A stretch of 64,000 bases of DNA from Vermamoeba vermiformis (GCA_045837725.1 JBEWZL010000200.1:124001-188000), one strand, 5' to 3'. Counted from the stretch's first letter, positions 36,833-49,216 are shown. Notes: a model not told the origin generated them from the sequence alone. A program made the numbers and translations.

Positions 36833-37212
36833 TTTTACGTTTCTCTATTGCATCAAATAAATAAATATGAATATTGATGCATGTATTATAGCTTCGAAAA
36901 TATTATATAAAATAAATCATACAACTTTCGTGTCAGAAACTCATACAAGCTCACATTGACACGTGCACGCAACGCTTGTCGATTAACTTTTCCTACATTC
37001 GTAGGTTGACTTTAAAGTATTCCGTTAAGCTTCTTTGTTTGCTTGTCATGGCGCATTGTACTATGAACAGATTATTCGTAAAATTACGTTGCAATTCTCC
37101 ATTGTTTTTCAACCTCCTTTACCAACCATTTACATTCAATCTTAGCGGAAGCACTGGCCCCTACGAATAGCGATCGTCTAATATGATCAAGGAAGAATTT
37201 AAATTTGAATTT
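36833..37212. promoter_or_regulatory. Promoter region of receptor kinase 1
   Basis: Lies between the start of receptor 1 and the stop of the F-box/LRR gene, both minus strand. Contains a near-copy of the palindrome (TGACACGTGCAC at about 36957). No gene seen. Confidence 0.4.
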
Positions 37213-38939
37213 TTATTGAGTGATCCAACAAAGGTACGGCAGTTTTTCTACCAACATTTGTTTAAAACTTGCAAAGTTCGACAATGGTGTGTACACACTT
37301 ATATATTGCAGTCGTGTCATTAGGATCATTGGATATCCTTCCTGAATCTCGGATGTGATTGTTTTGCTGCCGGCTGCCAAATGCGTCAGCCGCGTCAACG
37401 AACTTAATGACAGATAGACATCGTGGTCAATAAGTGCGTCTATTTTAAGGAATTGCAATTTTGGAAGTTGAAGCTGACCCACTGACGAAATTGATTTGAC
37501 TGTCAGTGCCTTCATATTTGTTAGTGTACATAAATACGTATCAGTCACGCTTGTCTTGATGCTGTAGAATTGCTCTAATTTAGTCACTTTTGATAATTGT
37601 TCCGCGTCTTCAATCGTTTTCGCTCTTAAGACTGTCAGGTTCGTCAAGTGCTCAATAACACCTCTTTCCGTGACAGGATTTTCAGTGAAAAGATCCTCCA
37701 GGTTTGTCAACATTCGCATATTGGTGCATTGCAATTGGGGCACTTGGACTTTCAAACGTGTCAAGCGTGTCAAAGTTGACACGTCAACTGCGTATCTTGG
37801 ACAAGATCGTTGTCGCTTTGACATCGAAGATTCGAGTGTTAGTGATTGCAATGCTGTTAGCCTTGATATATCCTTTAGCTGAGGACTGTTGAATGTCAAT
37901 TCTATGTTCAGGGATGTGAGAGTATTGATATCGAAGTGATTGACTAGAGGACTGTTCGTTGCACACAATGAAACGGATCTAAGTTGCAAGCATGGAATAT
38001 GTGCTAATTGCTTAATGTTAATTGATCTACTAGTCACGGATAAGTCCTGCAATCGACTCAACTTGGAGATCTGTCGCCAATCCATCCGTTGATTCTTTAT
38101 CGTGAGTGAAGTGAGGTTCAAGTTCTTTGAAAGTGACTCCAATCTGATCTCTATATTTCTAATGGTCAACTGTTCTAAACTCGTCAAAGGCACTTCTTGC
38201 AGCACATGTTGTTTGATTTGCCTGTCTATCGAGAAATTTACAACCTTCAGATTACAAAATCTCTTAAATTGTTGTAAGGATATTTGTCTGGTGAAACTGC
38301 ACAATATCAATTTTGTTAGGGTCGTCGGGTTAGGAAGGGCTACATAATCAAATTCTTCTTGCCGTAAATAGTCAGTGTGGTCAAACTCTCGCAAATTATC
38401 AAATCGATCTAATCTCAGTGGTGGACTGTAACGCGATCTTAACACTAATCGCGTGAGTCGTGTAAACTCTGCTGCGAGCTGATAGTCATTAAATGGCAGG
38501 CCTAAATCTAGCAATTTTTCGGATGCGCTGAGAGGTTGAATGATTGTGTTATCATTGGTGCATAAGATCTGGCCGGAAAGCTTAATTGAAGAAAGATTTT
38601 GGAGGCCAGCAAGCTTGCAAAAGAACTGCTTTTGGGTTGTCTCGAACTTTTTTCACCACTTTCTTGAATTCGATTGATATTGGTTGATTAATTTGCTTAA
38701 CCGTCAAATCGTCGAGAAAATTCATTAATTGATCATATGGTAACGCTGGAACATTATAATGAATTTTTGGAATCGAGTTGTAATAATTGGTGCAACAGGA
38801 TCTCAGCTGATCAACAGTTTCACTCGTGGCGTACTGCGCCATGTGTTTGATAATTTCTATTGGAATATATATTGACTCGTTCTACATTTAAAAAAGGATT
38901 AGAATGGCAGATCCGCATCCGGTTTTGTTTTATTACCAT
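37213..38939 (-). CDS. F-box/LRR protein with apparent one-base frameshift
   Basis: An ATG at 38939 directly followed by a GT intron donor joins to 38881 (M|NESIYIPIEIIKHM), giving an F-box-like start (IPIEIIKHMAQYATSETVDQLRSCC). The frame runs to IEFKKVVKK. In the next frame the sequence KKFETTQKQFFCKLAGLQNLSSIKLSG continues into a 433-codon LRR-rich region (for example LTRLTHLAAGSKTI, LPKLQFLKIDALID). The two frames meet at a run of six A (T on the plus strand, 38648-38653), where one base fewer would keep a single frame. The protein would be about 550 aa with irregular LRRs and no TM, so likely a cytosolic SCF-type adaptor. It could be a recent pseudogene, a homopolymer error, or a site of +1 frameshifting. 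Confidence 0.7.
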
Positions 38940-39097
38940 TTCCTGGAGAAGTACGGTTTACCTGCCTATGTGTACGAAGTTACTTTAACTAGTTTTATGG
39001 TCTCTTCCTCTTTGCGGGCAATTTAACCACCCCAGGACCGTTCCTCTGACGATATCTTTTCTTGCCTTCTTCTCAAAAAGACTTAGCGCTCGATAAA

Positions 39098-42000
39098 ATG
39101 GAGTTGAACGACACAAAAAAGAAAAACAAACATAAAGAACGTTTATTGAAAGTGTGGAATGCTTTGAAAGGAGGTAGTGATTGTTATGGTTCAGATGTCG
39201 CGGATTTGACGTTGTTTACCTAGGCAAAAAGAAAAACAGCACCACTGCCAATACTAGACGTGCAAATTCAAGGCAACCAACCATTTTGTTACGGATCAAC
39301 ACAAAAAAAACATTATCATTAGGCCCCCAAGCAGGAAGAAAAACAAAAGCAAAAAAAGACCAAAACGAACCACCAGGAAAGCCACCAGAAGTGTGCTGGA
39401 AAAAGTGCAAGGAGAATGGGCCGTTTATGGACGTCATAAGTTGTGTTTGGACGTCGGAGTGGCGTATTATCATTTTAATGTTGAACCACGCAGACAGGAA
39501 GCAGAAAATAGATATATGGTCATTTATTTATTAAATCCAAACTAAATTTTTGGTTTTCTTCTTCTCGATCTGCGAGTTTTTTTTTTTTTTTTTTTTTTTT
39601 TATTATTGCCAGTTTATTATTATTTGAATTATTAATTTTTTTTTTGTTATTTTGATCCTAATATTTAATTATTTTTTTTTTTTATTATTGTTATTATTTG
39701 AATATTTGAATTATTTAATATTTTTTGAATTATTTTTTAACTTGCGTTTTTTCAGCAGGGAAGGCGGGGTGTAGTGCTTTGTAGGGAATATATTCTCGAA
39801 AGTCTGGGCGAGGCCATTTGTATTGTCTTCATGACCAGGAGGTGGCTACAGTAGATCTGGAAGAGTGTCAGGGGAATCTAATTTTCTTACATCAGATTGT
39901 CGGTAAATATATTGTTTGGGATGAATGAAAGTTCGTGTTGAGGGGGTGGGGAGAGAAAATATCGATATGTGGCTAGGAAAAAGTATTAAAGAGGGGAAAA
40001 TGTGCCATTATTTGCGAGGGGTGGTCAGAGGATCGGACACGGAGATGAGATGCTGCACGAAAAAGGAAATGAGAAGAGACTAGGAGCTAGGAACAGTGGA
40101 AACAAAATATAGAAAATAGCACAAGGTCTAATAAAGTGTGAGAAAACGAGGCGGATATAAGAGGAGTAAAAAAAGAAGAGGAGGAGGGAGAGAGGAGTGA
40201 GTGGAGGAGAGGGATGCTGAGAGGGAGAGGATAAGGAAGAAGGGGAGAGGGAGGGGAGGAGAGGGGGGGAGAGAGATGCAAGGGAGGAAGCGGGAGAAAA
40301 AGAGGAAAAAGAGGGAGGAGAGAGAAGAGGAGAGAGGGGAGAAAAAGAAAGGGGGAAAGAGAGCGGAAGAGAGGGGGAAAAGGAAGAAGAGATAAAATAG
40401 AGAAGAGAGGGAGGAGAATGAAGGAAGAAAAAAAGATCGAGGAAGTAAATAGAAGAGGGGGGAAAAAGAAGGGAAGAAAAGAGGGGAGGAAAGTAGTGAG
40501 GAGGATGATCAGAGAGAGGTAGGGGAGGCAAAATATTATATATGATAAGGGGGAGGATAGAAAAGAGGAGGAAGGAGGAAAAGAGAGAAAAAATTTAAAA
40601 TAGGGAATAAGCGTAGAAGGAGCTGAAAGAAGGAGAGGAAAGGGAGAAAAAGAGGGTTAGTAGGGAGGGGCAGGGGGGGGGGAAGAGAGGAAGAAAAGAC
40701 CACTGGAAAGGAGGGGAAGCAGAAGAGCGCAGGGAGAGAGAGGAGAAAGGGAGAGGAAGAGAGAGTAGAAAGATGGAGAAGGTCTGAAGAGGAGGAGAGA
40801 GAGGAAGAAGAGAAGGGGAGAAAGGCGGAGGGGGGGGGAGGAAGGAAGGAGGGGAGAAGGAGCAGAGAGAGGAGAAAGAAGAGGGGGGCAGGAAAAGAGG
40901 GGGGGGGGGGGCGAGGGAGGGGAAAGGGGAGAAAAAAAAGAAAAAAGTGATTGTTTGGTTCAGATGTCGCGGATTTGACGTTGTTTGCCTAGGTAAAAAG
41001 AAAAACAGCACCACTGCCAATACTAGGCGTGCAAATTCAAGGCACTCAATCCCTATTTTGTTTATCGGTATTCAGCATTTCCCAATAATCGTAAATTTAA
41101 TTTGTTAATTTAAACACTTTATCATTTAGGCCCTCCAAGCTCAGGATTAGCACATTTATTTATAGAATCTATATCAAATGCATATAACATTAATTTGGAC
41201 GACCACCAGAAAAATCAGATTTTGTTTCGCGAATCGTTGACAAAAGATCCACGGTTCTTATCGTTCCCAACGTCAGTCAGCACAATCACAAGCGATAATG
41301 ATGGCACTACAAATTATTTGTCTTTGTTGCCGCCCGAAATTCTAACGCGGGTCCTTGCGTTAACAAATCTGCCTGATCTGCTCAACATTTCGACATTAAT
41401 CAAATCGTTTGCCGAATGTACGTGATCATGAAGCAATATAATAGTTATAGACTCTAATAATTTAGTTTTGCGAGAGGACGAGTTTTGGAGACGCTATTTC
41501 GGTCCGGTGCAATCTGGAGCTGATCCGGCAATTAATAATTACAAAGCGCTGTTACGCAATTATCAAGAGCCCTTTGAAGTTTATGCAACGACTACTGATT
41601 TATTGTATGAATAGACCGTTTATAATCGTCAGCGAATTAACCTCTTATTTTATTAGCAAGATCCACTTCAGAAGCGCCTACGAGTTCCAAAATCTTCAGA
41701 AATTCGAAGAAATGACTTATTTTGTAACTTGCGTAAGTGGTCGGCGTTAGTATTTTTAAAACAAAAGTCCGATCTTCAAACCAAAAATGTTTATTTACAT
41801 TAGGTTGACACTTCACGGTTTGATGATGAAGAGTACATTGACAATCATTTGCACATCGTAACACAGCATTTAGAACGACAGCGAGACCGAGCCGAACTAG
41901 GATTTCCTATTATGGTGGTGTTCACTCGCATGGATAAATTGACCGAGAAGCTTGCTGACACGCGTAAGCACATGCACCTTAAAATAAAATCAAGACCTGA

Positions 42001-42307
42001 CGTGTGTCAGTCAAGAATTTACATTTCTACAGTGTATTATGTACGATAATTAATATTATAATTTTTTTTAGCAGCGTCCGATCCGGTGAAAAAGTCAGCG
42101 GACGAAGTTATTGAAGAGTTGAAACAGCGTTACAACAAGAGTCAAGACAAATTCGAAGCTCAATATGCAATGGATGAAGATGGCTTTGTTTGGCAGCCGT
42201 TTCTGGACAAAAAATTGCTGTTGGAAGTTGATCGAGGAGATTTACACAAAATTCTATTTGATACGTGGGAAAAATTCAACCATTACACTACGAGTTACGT
42301 AGATTAG
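39098..42307 (+). CDS. F-box protein with G-alpha-like C-terminal fragment
   Basis: Six exons (about 39098-39173, 41130-41417, 41466-41604, 41657-41732, 41804-41963, 42072-42307) join in phase to 324 aa. A Lys-rich head (MELNDTKKKNKHKERLLKVW) is followed by an F-box (SLLPPEILTRVLALTNLPDLLNIS...FWRRYFG). From AYEFQNLQKFEEMTYFVTCVDTSRFDD the sequence follows the switch II to beta-4 region of G-alpha, and FPIMVVFTRMDKLTEKL resembles the NKxD strand with R-M-D in place of N-K-x-D. No P-loop is present, so nucleotide binding is unlikely. The first intron is 1.96 kb, far longer than any other here. The F-box call is firm; the G-alpha link is tentative. It diverges from the F-box/LRR gene with only about 160 bases between starts. 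Confidence 0.7.
39177..39345 (+). repeat. Direct repeat copy 1 (partial duplication of intron and exon start)
   Basis: The first 98 bases match 40947-41044 with only about five differences. Further right the copy degenerates but still ends with ATTATCATTAGGCCCCCAAG, a relic of the acceptor and first codons of exon 2 (true copy at 41120-41145). Confidence 0.85.
39577..39730. repeat. Poly-T and T-rich low-complexity tract
   Basis: A run of about 25 T (39577-39601) followed by several shorter T runs and TTATTATT/TTGAATTATT patches within the long intron. Length is likely unstable and assembly-sensitive. Confidence 0.8.
40140..40946 (+). repeat. Polypurine (GA-rich) tract of about 0.8 kb
   Basis: Almost every base on the plus strand is A or G, made of GAGAGG, GGAGAA, GGGGGAAA-like words with G runs of 9-12 at about 40673 and 40902. 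It lies wholly in the first intron of the F-box/G-alpha-like gene and ends directly at direct repeat copy 2. Purine bias is already visible from about 40020. Long antisense frames here are translations of pyrimidine runs and not genes. Confidence 0.92.
40947..41151 (+). repeat. Direct repeat copy 2 (intron 3' part and exon 2 start)
   Basis: This is the copy that carries the functional acceptor (CATTTAG at 41123-41129). It is about 95% identical to copy 1 over the first 98 bases. Confidence 0.85.
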
Positions 42308-42432
42308 CCACTACAATTTCGAGTATTGTATAAACGGCAATATTGTTACTTTCGCAAACAAGACCAGCCATTCAATGACGGCGCCAAAAGATATTGAAAT
42401 TAATAGGTTTTAAAATTATGTACAATTAATGG

Positions 42433-45400
42433 TTAAATCTTCGAAGCAAGAAGGAAATTGAGTTCTTTGACGACTTGATCCATACTCGGTCGATCATCTG
42501 GTGACTGAGCCCAGCACTTGTTGATCAGTTCTGCGACTGCTACTGGAGCGGTTGGTGGAATGGGAAGGCGCTTGCCCTCGAGGACCATGTTGGCTACTTG
42601 CCACGGGTGTTCCAAGTGCGAGTAAGGCATTTGTTGCGACATGATTGTCCACAAAAGAATGCCAAAGCTGTAAATGTCTGCTCCTTTTTCATATCGCTTG
42701 TTCTCCATGATTTCTACAATAAAACGTTAGTATGAGAGCAACAGCAATTGAACGGCCGTGAGACCAGCAGTTCACGATGACACGTGTCAACATAAACTTT
42801 TGATGTCGTAGAACTTACCAGGAGCCATGTAAGTGGGAGTACCAACACCCTTGGTGAACTTCATGGTCACTTCTTCGACAATCGATCGAGCAGTGCCAAA
42901 GTCAGTCAGTTTGACATTCACTGATGCTTCTTTGGCTGTCGAGGCAACCAACACATTCTCTGCTTTGATGTCACGATGAAGAATGTTGTTTGCGTGCAAG
43001 AATTGAAGTGCTTCTGCAACATCCAATGCAATCTTCAGTTTCAATCCTGTGTCCAATGGTCTGCTGTTCAACAGTTCTTGAAGATTGCCTCCTGAAACGA
43101 ACTCTGTCAAGATGGCAAGCTTTCCAGGCACTTTTGATGCTCCGATGAACTGCACAATGCATCTGTGGTGCAAGTTCATCATCATTTGCACTTCGCGATT
43201 GAACTCTTCGAACTGCTGGATGTTCATTTCTTGGAACTACGATGGAAACAGAGTTAGTTTGAGCTTGACACCTTGATGACACTTTTGACACGTGTCAATC
43301 GCTTTATCGCAATGACTTACCTTGAGCTTCTTGAATGCGATCGTTTGACCTCTATATCGTGCTTTGTACACAGCGCCAAATCCTCCTTCACCAAGTGCTT
43401 CAGTCACACCATCAACTTCATCGATGTCGATCCAAGGTGATGGTTCGCTTGCACTAACGAATTCCAACAAAGAGAACTGTTTGAGTTCAGGAACTTCGAC
43501 CCACAGTGAGATGTTTGTGCGTGTTGTCATTCTCATTTGCAGCATCAGTGTCACGTCAACGAAGCCTTTGTCGCGTACATCGACTTCGAACGGGTCTATT
43601 GTCAGTTGATACTTTCGACGACTGAACTGGATGAAAGTTGACACGAAGACTCTTCTCGAGCAATCGTTCGATTAGTCCTCGCGACCTCGAGGCCTTAGTA
43701 CGTGGCTGTATCCTGAACGTGTCTTTGTACATGGAATCAACTTGCAAGAGATTGCCTTTGGTGCCAAAATCGAACTTTGTGTTTGACAATTGAATGGGCA
43801 AGTCTTCGATTGGTTTGAGCGAGTAGTCTTCTGGTGCATGCCACTGAGGAAGTGAGAACTGATCGTCTGCTCCGTTCTTTGTCGTCAGTGTCAGCAGTTC
43901 CACTCTGTTCAGCAGTTGTTCAACTCGTCGTTTGCCTCTGAAATATCTGTACGTCACTGCACCAATGACAATGAAGAGTATGCAACCGCCCGTAACAGAG
44001 ATTACAATTGCAATAATGACTCCTGTTAAAGTGTTGTAAGTTGACACGTGTCAATGTCTGATTCGTGCAACATACCTCGATCAAGTGACGTGTCTGGGCA
44101 CGAGACAGTAGCAGTGAACAATCGCTTTCCTGCTTGCTCGCGTAGACTCGTGGTCACGGAACAGACTTTGCCTTCAGCCTTCACTGTCATCTTCGACGTG
44201 TCACCGCACGAGAAGTACAAGAACGGCGCGTCATACTGCTCGTCCTCCAAGTCCTGCATGTCGATCTCTATTGCGCCCTCAATGGTGGCACACTCGACGT
44301 CAATTTGCTGGTCTGGCTTGATCACTAGAGTTCCGCCTTGTTCGATCCGAAGTTCTATAAGTTCGCGTGTTAGAATTGACCTTTCGCGAGCGGTATTATA
44401 CTTACTGTCAAAACTGTCTGCGTGCTCGTACTTGACACGTGCTCCTTGTGGAATCAAAAGTAATTGCTCAAGCGGACAACGTTCAGTGAAGTCGCACACG
44501 TATTCAGCGTTTGCACAGCAGAAATTGTTTCTAGCGAGTCCACAAGCAGCTGTACGATTGTTTGACGCTTCAAACTGTTCGGGTAACTGAATGCAGCCCG
44601 AAAACGCGTTGAGAGATATGTTGCTGTTGAATGTTAGAGGATTGAAATTTTCAGATCTATGTCAGGGTGACTTACAAGTTCACCAAGTTCCGCAGATTAG
44701 ACAAGTTTGGTATTGTTCCGCTGAGTCGATTGCGTGAAAGATCACTATTACATCGTCGTTAGTGTTAGTCTTCAGACCATGACCGAATGACTCACAGGAA
44801 TTCGAGCGTTCGCACGTTGACAATAGAAGACGGAATGGTGCCGCTCAGCGAGTTTCGCGCCAAATTACTACGAAGGCGTTAGCTTGCATTAAATGGGTGT
44901 TGCGAAGTGAGACTTACATCCGCGATACGCGCTGCAGATTGAACAAACTGGGCGGAATTTCTCCCGAGAGTCGGTTGTTGCTCAGATCCAGCTGAGTGAT
45001 GGAGCGCAAAGACTCGAATAATAGCGGAATAGTGCCGACCAAGTTGTTGTGAGACATGAACAGGCCTTGTAACGTGTACATCTCGCCAATAAATGAGGGG
45101 AAAGTCCCGTCTAATCTGTTCATCGTGACATCCAAATTTTCAAGCGCTCGTAGATCCACAAAACTCGGCGGGATGTTTCCCGTCAAACTATTTCCAGCGA
45201 CAAGACTATTGAAGGTAATTAATTAGTATAACTTTCCCGGATAACATTGAATCACGTACAAGTCTCGCAAAGACCTGAGCGAACTAAGCTGAGACGGAAT
45301 TTGCCCTACGATCCTGTTGAATGATAGATCGCTAATAATATTGTTAATAAGCAATAGAGGGGATAAGGGTTGAGCTAACTTACAGCACTTCGAGCATTGG

Positions 45401-48400
45401 CAAGTTCGAGAAAGTTGGAGGAATGACACCGCTGAACAAATTAAGACCAAGTCGCCTGCCGCAAAGTTAAACCATGACATATCAGCTGTTCAATGGACTT
45501 ACAGTTCGCGCAGCTGTCTTGGTCGTGCATTTAGCGTCGGAAGAATTCCCGTTAGCATGTTACTTGTGAGATCGCTGAACATGGTTGTTAGAAAGGTCAA
45601 GGTAGCAGAGTCACGTGACTTACATTATTTGAATATTCGGCAAGAACATGGCAGGACTGATGCCGCCGCTCAATCGGTTGTGACCTAACCGCAGCGTGTG
45701 AAGTCCAATAATGAATGGATTGAACCTCGGCAATGGTCCCGTGAATTGATTGAACGACAAAATGCTAGTTATTGCGGGTAAGTATTAGGAATGTAATAAT
45801 AGTAGATTAAAAGTTACTTACATATTTTGAATGGCATTCGTTAAGATCGAGTTTGGAATTGTTCCGCTCAGAATATTGAATGACAAGTCACTAACATTAA
45901 AAGTTAATCGTTACAATAAGTCATATTCTTGTAATAGTAACTGCTTACATATGTCTGAGACTACTAGTTTGAGGGAAGGCAGGAAGGGTGCCCGTCAAGA
46001 AATTGTGCGAAATATCACTGACGCAAACGTTAAGTCGCGTTAATTAGAACAAATGTCTGATAGACAGAACTTACATCGACGTGAGCAGAGGAAGTCTCAA
46101 ATAATCTTCAGGAAAGGTTCCAGTAAAGCCGTTTCGTGCTAGATTGCTAAAACGAAGTCGTAAGTATTATGTGCAACGTTTGGACAAAAACTTACAAAGC
46201 GGTCAATCTCGGGGCTAGAGCTGGCAATGGCCCTTGAAAGAAATTGTCCGACAGATCACTAGTTAGTCTTTGTTAGCAAATAGAAGAGTGCTCGTTGCGT
46301 TATTACGTACAGAAATTCAAGCCTAGGACCAATAATATCTGGCAGCGTGCCGGTGAGTTCGTTGTGTTGTAATTGCCTAACAGAGTGTTCAGTGCTAAAA
46401 ATCACGTGGTTGCGTTACTTACAATACTGAGCAACGCGTGCCATTCGTGAGTGGCAATGGGCCCGTGAGTTGATTGTACGACAGATCGCTAAAAGAGGAG
46501 TTAGAAGAGTTATGGGTGGAGAAGTGGTATATTAAGGTATCCAGGTACTTACATAGCCATGTCTGCGTCACTATCCAAAAGACCAAGCGGAATTGTTCCG
46601 CTTAATCGATTATTACTCAAGTTTCTTTAAATCAAAGGGTTAGTTATTCCGCTTGAGATTGACGTTAAAACCTTACAATTCTGAAAACTGCCGGCCAACC
46701 ATAGTGCGCGGTATCGGGCCTCTAAAATTATTCGCCTGCAGGAAAATACTTCGTAATCCAGGTAACTGATCGAAGGCATCAGGAATTGTTCCGCTGAACG
46801 AGTTGAACTGCAAAGACCTATTTAGGAATAGCTAAGTACGATAGTCAGGCATTTATGAAACGCTTACAATGCTCTTAGCGAGGACATGTTGCGGAATGTG
46901 AATATTGTGCCGGTGAGTTCATTAAAGCCCAGCATGCTACAAGTATTAGATTAGAACAATACAGGCAAAAGAATAAAGATCTTCTTACAGAGCCGTCAAC
47001 GTCGTTAAATTTTGAAAGTTCTGCGGGACCGTTCCCGTGAGCCGATTGTTCTCCATTCGTCTATGCAATAAAAAAGTTAATATGAAAAAATAAATGTTTT
47101 TTCGCGTACAATGTTTGTATTGAAGAAAGCTGCCCAAGTTCTTCAGGGATAGTTCCGTATAATTGATTGTTGTCCATAGACCTTGGTTGATTAATTAAGT
47201 TAAAACGATTGTCATAATAACGTATGAATAAGGATTGATTAACTTACAAAAAATTTAACGCTTGTAGCGAACCAAGCGAAGCGGGAATTGTTCCAGTCAA
47301 CAAATTGTCGTCTAAATGAACGAAACTTAACCGAGGATTCGTAAATGGCGGAATGGTGCCAGAGAGTTGATTGCCGCTCAACAATCTGAATAAGACTTCT
47401 TAGTTTGACAGCAGTATTTTAAGATGCCGCTAAACTTACAAATCACGTAACATAGTACAGTTGATTATAGAATCAGGTATAGGACCAGTTATATCATTCG
47501 AAGCGAGCATACTAAGATACGATTAACAATACCGTCGTATATTAAAAAGTACTTACAATCGTTCCAAACTTCGCAAATTACCAATGTTACTTGGAATCGT
47601 TCCTCTCAATTCGTTATGAGTCATGTCCCTGCATATTATCGTTAATAAGGACTAATAAGGTCGTGGTCCTATGTACGCACAAGATTTGCAAATTAACGAG
47701 GTTGGTGATCGTGTCTGGAATCGTTCCCATCAATAAAGCACCGTTGGCATTACTGCAAAGATGTTAGTAAGCGAATAGTACGGTGATATTGGTTACGTAC
47801 AATCTTCTCAAATTGACTAAATTGCCGATCCGTGGATCCAGTTCACCCACAATTCTAGATCCGTGAATACGCCTAAGTATAATCAATTAATGAACGTGGT
47901 ATATAATACGCCAGTAGATTAGAACGTACAATTCTTCGAGGTTGATGCAGTCGTAAATCTCAGGAAACACTATCAACTGCGATTGAAACAAGTCCCTAAT
48001 TTAGAAAATTAATTAAAAATTGTTCCGCGCGTTTAAAATAAATAAATTTTCGTACAACACTCGCAGTCTTTGCAATCTGCCTAAACAGGACGGCAATCGA
48101 CTCGGTGTAGCGAAGCTCAGATCTAGCACTTCTAAATTCACCACATCGCACAGCCTATCATCTGTCAATCGTGTGTTCGTCATGACCCTAAATTCAATAG
48201 TTAGATAATTCCTGAATTAATGTCTCGTGGACCCTTACAAGCGACGAAGGTTTTGTAATGAGCCAAAAGTTGGTGGTAATGCTACCAACGCAGCTGGAAG
48301 TGATCTATAAATTGGATAATTAATGTTAATATTTAGAAGTTCAATACACTCGTTAGTAGCTAGGCATACAATTCTTCCAAAAAAGGAAATGACGTGCCAA

Positions 48401-49216
48401 AGTTGTCAGGCAGGCGTTGGATAGTTGGCGTCTGAATCAAGAACCTATTCATAATATATATTACATTATGCTAGCGCATAAGTATATACCGAGCACTTCT
48501 TACAGTCGACGCAGATTCGTTAGTACTGTCACACTATTCAGCGTGTTGTTCGTGAAACGAGTACCGGCAATATTTCTAATTTAGGTTAATTTTCCAACGT
48601 TTAATCAAATACTACGAAGCATTAAAGGCTTACAGTTCCACGAGAGAGTTTTTGATTAAGGCAATCTCATCTGGCAAAACAGATAAAAGTGTATTCGTAA
48701 AATCCCTGTAATATCATATTATATACATATAAAACATTAAAAATGAATTTGTGGTATTACATCGACAATTAATGGTTTGATTATACTTACAAACTCGTTA
48801 CTTGCGTGAGGTTGCCTACCGACGCTGGAAGTGTACGAATATTCGCTTGGGCTAAACGGCTTATGATGCATATTAATTAAGATAATAATATTTAACGAAT
48901 GATTCAGCTTTTGTTGAACAGATTCGGCGCCCAAATTTAATTTTTAATTGGAAAATCGAAATTAACCTATTTGCGCCTTTTAATGCAGCATAAGCCGTAC
49001 TTACATTGATATAACGTTATTGCCATCGTTAGAACAGGTTACACCAGACCAAGAACAAGGATCCGATGCGTTTGTTCCAACCTGGATGAACTGTTCATTT
49101 ACCGCCAGAAGGTCAACAAAAAAATTATATTCTTCGCTAACCAAAGCATGCACGGTATTTATTCCACCAACGAAGAGGAGGAAGATCAGAATTGGAATAC
49201 CGTTCCAAATCCGCAT
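42433..49216 (-). CDS. LRR receptor-like TKL kinase 2, with apparent frameshift
   Basis: The first ATG is 49216 with a signal peptide (IPILIFLLFVGGINTVHA) and N-cap (EEYNFFVDLL, DPCSWSGVTC). About 30 LRRs follow; most are one per exon, but 44914-45186 keeps several LRRs in one exon (LDVTMNRLDGTFP, FMSHNNLVGTIP, LDLSNNRLSGEIP). The extracellular Cys domains (FCCANAEYVCDFTERCPL, YFSCGDTSKM, VSCPDTS) precede a TM helix (VIIAIVISVTGGCILFIVIG). The kinase keeps GEGGFGAVYKA, AFKKLK, LHRDIKAENVLV, LTDFGTARS and APE. In the juxtamembrane domain, near 43613, the frame of FHPVQSSK breaks and resumes one base out as KYQLTIDPFEVDV; one A fewer would match the three paralogs. So the gene is either newly broken or carries a sequence error. 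Confidence 0.83.
42778..42789. repeat. Intronic palindrome TGACACGTGTCA, copy 6
   Basis: In the receptor 2 intron splitting the APE motif, the position equivalent to copy 3. Confidence 0.9.
43286..43297. repeat. Intronic palindrome TGACACGTGTCA, copy 7
   Basis: In the receptor 2 kinase N-lobe intron, the position equivalent to copy 4, with two extra TGACAC half-sites to the left. Confidence 0.9.
44042..44053. repeat. Intronic palindrome TGACACGTGTCA, copy 8
   Basis: In the receptor 2 intron before the TM exon, the position equivalent to copy 5. Confidence 0.9.

Noticed and set aside
37744-37796. Cluster of GTGTCA/TGACAC words like the intronic palindrome
   Set aside because: It lies in the coding region of the F-box/LRR gene and contains no perfect 12-mer; LRR codons for Val-Ser and Leu-Thr explain it.
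39181-39534. 117-codon plus-strand frame in the long intron
   Set aside because: It is composed of the intron repeat copy and Lys-rich sequence, with no domain and no matching frame in the second copy.
40025-41020. Long minus-strand frames rich in Pro, Ser, Leu and Phe
   Set aside because: They arise because a polypyrimidine strand contains almost no stop codons; there is no codon structure or domain.
39177-41151. Terminal direct repeats suggesting an inserted mobile element
   Set aside because: The repeats include the host intron end and exon start, there is no coding capacity, and no target-site duplication was found. A tandem duplication explains it better.
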